7,939 nucleotides of DNA from an uncultured Chloroflexota bacterium (lineage in GTDB: Bacteria > Chloroflexota > Dehalococcoidia > UBA3495): NCBI GenBank assembly GCA_913020235.1, contig CAJWBT010000096.1, positions 1 through 7,939 of the forward strand. The letters are read 5' to 3'. The translations under genes and the position numbers were made by a program. Below, piece by piece: positions 1 through 5,723 of the stretch (positions within the stretch are counted from its first letter, which is position 1; every line of letters starts with the position of its first letter). The notes beneath the pieces were generated by a model, which worked only from the letters and a program-made list of their open reading frames with translations, was not told where the DNA came from and made no database searches.

Positions 1-1
1 T

Positions 2-76
2 TTGTACAGCCTGAGCGCCGAGCGCCAAGGCAGCCATGAACGCGCGGGAGTCCGCCGGATCACGTTCAACAACAGG
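2..76 (-). pseudogene. Possible remnant of a nitronate monooxygenase (2-nitropropane dioxygenase) family gene
   Basis: Read on the minus strand from 76 to 2, 25 codons end in SRAFMAALALGAQAVQ. This resembles the FMN phosphate-binding stretch of nitronate monooxygenases, which typically reads like GG-x-x-D-x-R-x-x-x-A-L-A-L-G-A-x-x-V-Q. The preceding PVV matches the strand that normally comes before it, but the glycine pair that should follow is replaced by other residues. The frame stays open upstream to about 180 without recognisable family sequence, and no good start is seen. It would be a decayed copy or a truncated 3' part running off the left edge. The similarity is short and judged by eye, so chance is possible. 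Confidence 0.3.
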
Positions 77-332
77 GGTAGGGGATCTGGCCCCCTCCCC
101 AGATACCCGCCGACCCCGTTCGACAGCCGAACCTTTTGTGAAGCCTTGGGAAGCAGGTGAGTTTGCCCGGCTGGACGGGGAGACGGAGAAGAGAGCCTGT
201 CTCAGAAGTACGGCGGTGTGACGTAAGTCGTAACAAACACACTAATTATGGCTATCGCGATACCAGCGGGAAGGTCTTGGAGCACTGATCAAGGGACAGC
301 TTACGTAATTCGATTTGCTGTGGCATTCTGAG

Positions 333-359
333 ACGGGCTCGAGAGTGGAACTCGCCCGT
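333..359 (-). other. Hairpin downstream of hemA, possible weak terminator or mRNA 3' structure
   Basis: ACGGG (333-337) pairs with CCCGT (355-359), and CGAG (340-343) pairs with CTCG (350-353 region), leaving a two-base bulge and a loop of about seven bases. It lies about 75 bases beyond the hemA stop on the minus-strand transcript, where a terminator for the operon would be expected. No U-run follows it, so it is not a textbook intrinsic terminator. It may instead protect the mRNA end or have no function. Confidence 0.3.
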
Positions 360-382
360 GAACACGGACTGGCGTTGCTGGT

Positions 383-410
383 GGCCCTCAGTTGGGCCGT
401 GGGCTGGCCC
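383..410 (-). other. Pair of mutually exclusive short hairpins after hemA
   Basis: GGCCC (383-387), GGGCC (394-398) and GGCCC (406-410) can form either of two 5-bp stems that share the middle arm. The site is 24-51 bases past the hemA stop. The alternating arms could help end transcription together with the hairpin at 333-359. In G+C-rich DNA such short stems are common, so this is weak evidence. Confidence 0.25.
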
Positions 411-433
411 GCGTCCGCTCGTCTACGATTCCG

Positions 434-1768
434 CTAGAGCCTCACTCCAGGAGCTGACGGCACTTCCCCTCTCTCGGGTCTTCTTACCCTCGAAACCGTC
501 CCAATCTCGCCACCGTTCCTTTCCGGCAGATTGAACAACCGGCGGGCCATTGCCACGTACTCTTCATCCTCCGGCGTATCTTTCAACGACCGAAAGGGGT
601 GGTGCAACAGCTTCTTGACGATGGCCCGGCTCATCATCTCCACCGTCTGCCGTTCCTCGGGCCCCAGATGGGACAGATCGCGGAGGGCGCGCGCCAGCTC
701 CCTCTCCCGAACGTCTTCCGCGGTTCGCTGGATCTCTTTGATGGTAGGCAGAACCGGGAGAGACCGCCACCATGTCACGAAATGGCCCACAGCCTCCTCG
801 ACGATCCCCTCTACTTTTTCCACCTCCGAGCGTCGCTGGTGGAGATTGCTCTTGGCCACGTCGTGAAGCCGGTCGATGTTATAGAGATGCACTCCCGGGA
901 TACCGGCCACGGCGGGCTCGATGTCTCTGGGCACCGCGATATCCACCAGAAGCAGGGGCGCGTTTGCGCGGCGCTCCATGGCCCGTTCGATGTCGTTGAA
1001 GCTGATAACCGGCTCGGTGGCGCCCGTCCCACTCACGACAACGTCAACCTGAGGAAGTACCTTCCCCAGGGAGGAGAACGGGATGACCGTGCCCCCGATG
1101 TCGGCCGCCAGCTCTCGCGAGCGTTGGTCCGTCCGGTTGCTCACGAAGGCCTCGGCCGCACCCGACCCGAGGAGAGCCCTGGCGCTCAACAGCCCGGCCT
1201 TGCCCGCCCCCACTATCAGTACCCGGCGGCCTCTAAGAGACCCCAGGACCTGCTTTGCCAACCCGACTGCCATGCCCGGTATCGAGGCCCCGTTCCGGCC
1301 GATCGCCGTCTCCTCCCGGACCCGGCGTCCGGCCCGAATTGCGTGGGTGAACAGCCGGTCCAGCTCCTTCCCCCCGCTCGCCGCCGTCTCCGCTTTCCTC
1401 GAGGCTTCCGCGACCTGGCCCAAAATCTGAGCCTCGCCGACCACCATGGAGTCGAGTCCGGCCGCCACTCGGAAGAGATGCCGCACCGCCTCTGACCCGG
1501 CGTGGGCGTAGATGTAGGGGGAAAGCTCCTCGGGGGATGCGTCGCCCCAGGAGCCGAAGAATCGCCGGAGGTCTTGAAGGCCAACCTTTCCGGAAGAGAA
1601 CGCGTAGATCTCTGTCCGGTTGCAGGTGGAGAGGATGGCGGCCTGGAAGCTTCCTCGCAGGGAGCCCAGGACGCCGGAGACCTGGTCCTCTCCAAGGGCC
1701 AAGCGCTCCCGCAGCTCGACAGGCGCCGAGAGATGATTCATCCCCACAATCAGGGGGATGCCTACCAT
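434..1768 (-). CDS. hemA: Glutamyl-tRNA reductase (HemA)
   Basis: HemA makes glutamate-1-semialdehyde from glutamyl-tRNA with NADPH, the committed step of C5-pathway tetrapyrrole synthesis in the cytoplasm. From the ATG at 1768 the protein has 444 residues, the usual family size. The order is: N-terminal catalytic domain with the MNHLSAPVELRERL motif; ILSTCNRTEIY with catalytic Cys49 (Cys50 in E. coli); the conserved GLDSMVVGEAQILGQV block at about 104-119; a Rossmann domain with GAGKAG at about 187-192 followed by SNRT; and a helical dimerisation domain ending near LFNLPE. The frame is open another 40 codons upstream to an ATG at 1888 overlapping the preceding gene. That extension is not family-like, and the cysteine position favours 1768, although the Shine-Dalgarno there is weak. 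It is the last gene of the block and plausibly supplies heme for NxrC and the associated cytochromes. It ends in TAG. Confidence 0.96.
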   Translation of the reverse strand: MVGIPLIVGMNHLSAPVELRERLALGEDQVSGVLGSLRGSFQAAILSTCNRTEIYAFSSGKVGLQDLRRFFGSWGDASPEELSPYIYAHAGSEAVRHLFRVAAGLDSMVVGEAQILGQVAEASRKAETAASGGKELDRLFTHAIRAGRRVREETAIGRNGASIPGMAVGLAKQVLGSLRGRRVLIVGAGKAGLLSARALLGSGAAEAFVSNRTDQRSRELAADIGGTVIPFSSLGKVLPQVDVVVSGTGATEPVISFNDIERAMERRANAPLLLVDIAVPRDIEPAVAGIPGVHLYNIDRLHDVAKSNLHQRRSEVEKVEGIVEEAVGHFVTWWRSLPVLPTIKEIQRTAEDVRERELARALRDLSHLGPEERQTVEMMSRAIVKKLLHHPFRSLKDTPEDEEYVAMARRLFNLPERNGGEIGTVSRVRRPERGEVPSAPGVRL

Positions 1769-1799
1769 AGCGTCGCCCACCACTGTTCCATCATCGGTT

Positions 1800-1814
1800 C
1801 GAGGACAGCCCTCG
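1800..1814 (-). other. Small perfect hairpin in the leader before hemA
   Basis: CGAGG (1800-1804) and CCTCG (1810-1814) form a 5-bp stem with a 5-base loop. It lies about 30 bases upstream of the preferred hemA start and within the extended reading frame. If the extension is non-coding, this stem sits in the leader between the stress-protein gene and hemA. It could affect translation, but chance is also likely. Confidence 0.2.
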
Positions 1815-1871
1815 GCGCGCCCCTTTCCGCGATGGCCGGCAGTAGAGTTCGGGCCGGACTGGGCTACTATT

Positions 1872-3479
1872 TCAATTCCAGTGATCATTGACCTCTGGCA
1901 GGTGGCGCAGTGCGAACTCCAGGGTTATGACGGGCGCACCCTCCAAGCGGGCTGCTTTCTCTATGCGAAGCCGGGCGCGGCTTCGCCGGGACTCGTCCGG
2001 AATACGGCGGAGCTGCTCCAGGGCCGCCCGCGCCCAGCGCAGGGAACCTCCATCAAAGGTCGCTTCGGCCTGGCTGCCACCTTGTTCCTGCGCTGCGGCC
2101 TCCAGGGAGTCTGGCTCCACCACGAGGAAAGTCTCTCCCTCCTCCCGGCACACGGGACAAGCTGCCGGCCGGCTCTTCCGGGCGGCGTGGCCGCACTGGC
2201 GGCACAGGTAGACCGCCCCGGCCTCTTTGCGGAGCGACTCGACCGCCACGGAAAAGGCCGCCTCCTCCATGGGTGATCTCTCCCTCTTGTCTGGCCGCAT
2301 GGCCTCCATGGCTTCCCCGACGAGAGACGCGGACACCACGGTGTGCCCTTGCTCCCGGGCCAGCCGCTGAACCAGCATCCGCAACGCGCCCCGATACGCT
2401 TCGGGGGTGCGGCCCAGGGCAGCCTCCGCCTCGTCGGTCCAGCGTAGCGTGGACGAGCTCCACAGCTCCAGCGGCGGGCTGAAGCGCCGGCTGGCCACCA
2501 GGAGATTGCAGGGAGCGAAGCGCAGGAGATGTTCGGTCACGCTTCCGATGTCTACATCCGGGCGGCTGTGGGCGCCGATGCGTCCCAGCAGCAGCAGCCA
2601 GGGCCTGACCTTCTCGGCGTAAGTTTGTATTTCGTCGGCGGCCCGGCCCGTCAGCAGTGTGGTTTTCATACTCACACCTTGGGCCTCGGCCACGCCCTGG
2701 GCGACCTCCAGGTAGGTCTGGTACAACCGGGCCAGCCCGGTATCGATGATCTCTTCGTGGAGCTTCTCTTGCTCCTTGAAACGGAACAGACGCGCCGCCT
2801 CCTCGGAGAGCACCTCCACCATGCTGTGGAAGACGGCGTAATGAAAATAGGGGTCGAAGGCCGCCACAGTTTCCACCGGGTGGCCGTAGGCCTGCCCCAG
2901 AACCAGGGCCGCCTGAAGAGCGCCGAAGGCCTCCTGGCTTCCGTCCATGGCCACGACAATGGGCCGGCCGACCCCATCGGCGAAAACCTCCGGCTCTTTG
3001 ATCACCAGCGTGTCGGTGCGAGTCCCCCGGAGCACCCTCTGGGCCACGCTCCCCAAGGTGTCTGACCGGCTGGTCCCGTGTCCCCGAGCCCCCATGACCA
3101 CCAGGTCGTAGTCCGAGCTGTTGATGTCTTCTACCAGGCGCTCCCAATTCTTCCCCTCGAAAGTCTTCCTGCTGAAGGGGACCTCCGCCTCACGGCAACG
3201 TTCCTCCAGGGCATCCAGGTAGCTCTCGGAGATGAGTTGGAGGCCCAGGGCGATCAGGGAGTCGTGGATGGCCCGCTGGCGCTCCAGCTCCTGGTCCACC
3301 AGGTACTCCTCGGGGAGGGTGGTTTCCATCTGACGGAACCGCCGCTCGTGCATCCGAGCGGCATAAACGTGGCTCCCCACCAACTCTCCGCCGAAAGCTT
3401 GGGCCAGTGACACGGCCGCCGTGGAGCAGCCCTCGCTGAAGGGCGAGTTGTCCAGGGGGACCAGAATCCGCCGATACAT
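1872..3479 (-). CDS. Tandem universal stress protein fused to a zinc ribbon and PCP_red-like segments
   Basis: The 535-residue protein begins with two UspA-type domains. Domain 1 (about 1-165) starts YRRILVPLDNS and holds the ATP-binding signature GARGHGTSRSDTLGSV (about 130-145), of the G-x2-G-x9-GS type. Domain 2 (about 172-330) has IVVAMDGS and a variant GRIGAHSRPDVDIGSV (about 299-314). A C-terminal extension follows. First comes a helical segment from W347 resembling the PCP_red domain of light-independent protochlorophyllide reductase. Next is a rubredoxin-like ribbon with Cys426, Cys429, Cys441 and Cys444. Last is a second PCP_red-like segment from W482 with a short IP-x5-R-x3-R-x2-IE pattern. 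Such proteins are soluble and usually bind ATP or sense stress; a role here in redox or nitrogen-oxide stress is inference. The start at 3479 has AGGAGAG directly upstream and follows the receiver stop by 6 bases. It ends in TGA. Confidence 0.88.
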   Translation of the reverse strand: MYRRILVPLDNSPFSEGCSTAAVSLAQAFGGELVGSHVYAARMHERRFRQMETTLPEEYLVDQELERQRAIHDSLIALGLQLISESYLDALEERCREAEVPFSRKTFEGKNWERLVEDINSSDYDLVVMGARGHGTSRSDTLGSVAQRVLRGTRTDTLVIKEPEVFADGVGRPIVVAMDGSQEAFGALQAALVLGQAYGHPVETVAAFDPYFHYAVFHSMVEVLSEEAARLFRFKEQEKLHEEIIDTGLARLYQTYLEVAQGVAEAQGVSMKTTLLTGRAADEIQTYAEKVRPWLLLLGRIGAHSRPDVDIGSVTEHLLRFAPCNLLVASRRFSPPLELWSSSTLRWTDEAEAALGRTPEAYRGALRMLVQRLAREQGHTVVSASLVGEAMEAMRPDKRERSPMEEAAFSVAVESLRKEAGAVYLCRQCGHAARKSRPAACPVCREEGETFLVVEPDSLEAAAQEQGGSQAEATFDGGSLRWARAALEQLRRIPDESRRSRARLRIEKAARLEGAPVITLEFALRHLPEVNDHWN

Positions 3480-3485
3480 CTCTCC

Positions 3486-3923
3486 TCAGTCTCCCGCCGA
3501 GGATTGGGAGAGTGCCTCAGAGAGCAGAGGTACCAAATCGATTGCCACCCGGTCCTTGGTAATGAAGGCGGCGGCGCCCAGATCGGCGGCCACTTGCCGC
3601 TGCCCCGGCTCCTCCACTGCCGTCACCATCAGGATCGCGGCAGACGGGCATTCTTCCTTGATTATCCTGGCTGCTTCAAAGCCGTCGATGCCCGGCATCT
3701 TGATGTCCATGAAGACGACGTGGGGTTGGTAGTCACGCGCAAGTTGGGTCGCGTCTTCCCCGCTGGCCGCCTCATAAATCGACTGGATGTCGAGCTTGAC
3801 ATCGTAGAGGAGGATCAGCGTGCTGAGCATATCCCGGGCCCGCGGGTGGTCGTCTACCACCAGTATCCGGTAAGATGCTCCTCGGCCCCGCCTGTAGCAA
3901 GCCATGACCATTCTTTTTCCCAT
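3486..3923 (-). CDS. Stand-alone response regulator receiver protein
   Basis: This 145-residue protein consists of one CheY-like receiver domain and no DNA-binding or enzymatic output domain. The acidic pair is Asp24-Asp25 in ILVVDDHP. The phosphoacceptor is Asp73 in VVFMDIKMPGIDG. The conserved Thr101 (MVTAVE) and Lys123 (FITKD) are present, so it should be phosphorylated and switch normally. The first about 17 residues are basic and not part of the domain; internal ATGs at 3911 and 3905 are alternative starts, and none has a strong ribosome site. It follows the nxrC stop by 3 bases and precedes the stress-protein gene by 6. No partner kinase is in the window. It may signal by protein contact, but its target is unknown. 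It ends in TGA. Confidence 0.88.
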   Translation of the reverse strand: MGKRMVMACYRRGRGASYRILVVDDHPRARDMLSTLILLYDVKLDIQSIYEAASGEDATQLARDYQPHVVFMDIKMPGIDGFEAARIIKEECPSAAILMVTAVEEPGQRQVAADLGAAAFITKDRVAIDLVPLLSEALSQSSAGD

Positions 3924-3926
3924 CGT

Positions 3927-4958
3927 CTAGCGGTTCGTCTGGCCGTCTTGCTTCGCCTTTCTCCGTAGCAGCCTCAGGGCCAGGACCTGGACGATAGCGA
4001 CTCCAGCGACCACCAGGAGGGGGTTAATGTAAGCGAAAGGCCCAACGGCGCGTTCCAGGCTCAAGAAGTACCAGGTGGAAATGGCTTTCTCGCCCCCCCG
4101 CTCCTGACTGCCTCCATCCCAAGCCGCAAATGCCAGCGGCATCGTGTCGCCGCGCTGGAACGAGAATCGCTCCTGGGCTCGGGGAATGGAGATCACCGTC
4201 TTCCAGCCGCCTTCTGTCCGGACTCCCCCGCCCGAGCCGTCTTGCTTCTCCACATTCACTGAGCTGATGGTCCCGAACCCTTCGGCCGTCAGCTTCTCCA
4301 CGGGCGTTTTGGCCTGCAAGTCGGGGTTGGCCAGGGTGCTGCCCGCCCACCAGGAAGTATGAAATACCCGATTGGCCTCTTCTTCCCCGTAATCGGACGC
4401 CTCGGCAATTTCGCCAGGGTCCCGCCCCGTGAAGGGGTACCAGTCCACGGCCATGTTGGGGAACTTGTCGTTCGTGTCGTAGTCCCGGGCGAACTGCCAG
4501 TCGGCTTTCCAGTGGTAGACGGTGACCGGGTTGTTCAACTCTCCCATTCCGAAATACGGAATGCTCTTGGTCGAGTCGGACGGGAACTGGACGGCAACGG
4601 CATCCCGGAATGAGCCCACACCGCCAATGCTAACGTCGCGTCCGGCATCGTCCCATTCCAGCAGGAAAGCAAGCCTCTCGTCGTCGTAGAGCGCGCGGGC
4701 CCTGAGGGTTTCCACCCCGGTCTGATAGGTGCGCGGCTTTACCACCGCCTGGGCCGCCAAAGGCACTTCCAGGGAATCCGCCTTTTGCCACAGGCTGTCT
4801 TCAGGATCATCCGGGGCACGCTCTACCTGCTTGGCGATGAGGGATGCTTTCTGGGCCGACGCAGTCCTGGTGAAAGGCCAGAAGAGCCAGCCAACGGCGG
4901 CGGCGGAAGACGCGAGCAACATGGATCTTCGGCTGATCAGAGATTTTCCGGCGTTCAT
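3927..4958 (-). CDS. nxrC: NXR gamma-type subunit: Tat-exported heme b protein with C-terminal membrane anchor
   Basis: The 343-residue protein resembles the ethylbenzene dehydrogenase gamma / type II DMSO reductase heme b subunit family. Residues 1-35 form a Tat signal: SRRSMLLASS with Arg10-Arg11, a hydrophobic stretch, then a likely cleavage after ASA at 35. The heme domain spans about 40-305. By family analogy with EbdC (Met and Lys axial ligands), Met138 in PYFGMGE and Lys291 in EKAISTWYFL are the candidate ligands; this is inference. Residues about 308-331 are one transmembrane helix followed by a basic tail (LRRKAK), so the protein is anchored with the heme outside. Its job would be to pass electrons between the NxrB clusters and a cytochrome or the quinone pool. 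It starts 6 bases after the chaperone stop, with an AGGGAG/AGAGG ribosome site, and ends in TAG. Confidence 0.85.
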   Translation of the reverse strand: MNAGKSLISRRSMLLASSAAAVGWLFWPFTRTASAQKASLIAKQVERAPDDPEDSLWQKADSLEVPLAAQAVVKPRTYQTGVETLRARALYDDERLAFLLEWDDAGRDVSIGGVGSFRDAVAVQFPSDSTKSIPYFGMGELNNPVTVYHWKADWQFARDYDTNDKFPNMAVDWYPFTGRDPGEIAEASDYGEEEANRVFHTSWWAGSTLANPDLQAKTPVEKLTAEGFGTISSVNVEKQDGSGGGVRTEGGWKTVISIPRAQERFSFQRGDTMPLAFAAWDGGSQERGGEKAISTWYFLSLERAVGPFAYINPLLVVAGVAIVQVLALRLLRRKAKQDGQTNR

Positions 4959-4964
4959 GGACCT

Positions 4965-5711
4965 CTACTCCCTTTCCGCTGTGGAGGCAACGAGTGGGCA
5001 GGCATCGCAATCCAGCGCCCGGTCTTCGGGCAACGTCGCGAAGGCCGGGTTGCCCACCTCGCCGGGATCAAGCCCCAACGCATGCATCTCGAAGGTCAAA
5101 AACGCCATCAGCAGCCGGCCGATGAACCCGTACAGGGTACCCCCAGCCTTCTTCTCCAGCCTCTCGGCGAACCCGAGCGCCCACACCCCCAGGTGCTCGC
5201 CCAGGAACTTGGCCTGGGCTTCTCTGCATAGGGCCAACTGCTCTTCTGGGTGCCCTTTGGCAAGAGCGTAGGCTTCCTTGAGGCACAGGACGTGCATGAA
5301 CTCCAGCTCTACGCCGATATGGTCCAGGCGGTCGTTGAGATCCGGCGCCAGCTGCTGGCCGAAAGCCCGGTAAAAACCTGCGATGTCGGCCAGGTTCTGA
5401 GACTTCTGGAAGATGTGGGACTGCCCGTACTCGGCCTCGTAAGGAGGACACTCCTTGGAAATGGTGTGCCCAAAGGTCGTGACGAATTCGGATTCCACCT
5501 CGCCGGGAGAGCAAGAGATGAGAACAGGTTTCAAGGCCCCCAGCGCCTCGAGGCTGGGCCGGTCCGCCAAAAGCAACAAGTGGTTCTCCGTACCCGTCAG
5601 GCGGCTCTGCAGCAGCTCTACCAGCGCCGGGTCCGGGTAGGAGAATGCGGCAGAGATGAAATCGTATGCCTTGCTCCGGGCCAACGGTTTGCAGCCACAG
5701 GTTTCACACAT
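4965..5711 (-). CDS. TorD/NarJ-family chaperone for molybdoenzyme maturation
   Basis: From the ATG at 5711 (248 residues; a TTG two codons upstream is less likely) this is an all-helical protein of the redox enzyme maturation chaperone type. Visible family features are CPPYEAEYG (88-96), the acidic helix DRLDHIGVELEFM (127-139) and an HLGVW segment near 173-177. Such proteins bind the unfinished catalytic subunit or its Tat signal in the cytoplasm until the molybdenum cofactor is inserted and the complex can be exported. Its place between nxrB and nxrC makes the NXR-type complex the obvious client. Odd points are a C-x-x-C-x-C motif right at the N-terminus (Cys2, Cys5, Cys7) and a C-x-x-C near the end (Cys235, Cys238), which together could hold a metal. 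It follows the nxrB stop by 12 bases with a GGGGG ribosome site and ends in TAG. Confidence 0.86.
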   Translation of the reverse strand: MCETCGCKPLARSKAYDFISAAFSYPDPALVELLQSRLTGTENHLLLLADRPSLEALGALKPVLISCSPGEVESEFVTTFGHTISKECPPYEAEYGQSHIFQKSQNLADIAGFYRAFGQQLAPDLNDRLDHIGVELEFMHVLCLKEAYALAKGHPEEQLALCREAQAKFLGEHLGVWALGFAERLEKKAGGTLYGFIGRLLMAFLTFEMHALGLDPGEVGNPAFATLPEDRALDCDACPLVASTAERE

Positions 5712-5723
5712 GGCCAAAACCCC

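Larger units (their letters stand above)
111..433. other. Intergenic region after hemA with no convincing gene
   Basis: No ORF here shows codon use or family similarity that I can support. A 61-codon plus-strand ORF beginning at 36 is Arg/Ser/Pro-rich and unrecognised. No tRNA, rRNA or repeat array is visible. The only structure is a set of hairpins at 333-359 and 383-410, just beyond the hemA stop on its transcript. The stretch 230-330 looks more A/T-rich by eye than the surrounding genes. I see no clear promoter. Confidence 0.5.

Noticed and set aside
36..221. A 61-codon plus-strand open frame near the left edge
   Set aside because: Its composition is low in hydrophobic residues and rich in Arg, Ser and Pro. 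There is no good ribosome site and no recognisable similarity.
221..240. AAGTCGTAACAA (about 225-236) equals a piece of the 16S rRNA 3' end
   Set aside because: Only about 12 bases match and the flanking bases do not continue the rRNA sequence, so this is most likely coincidence.
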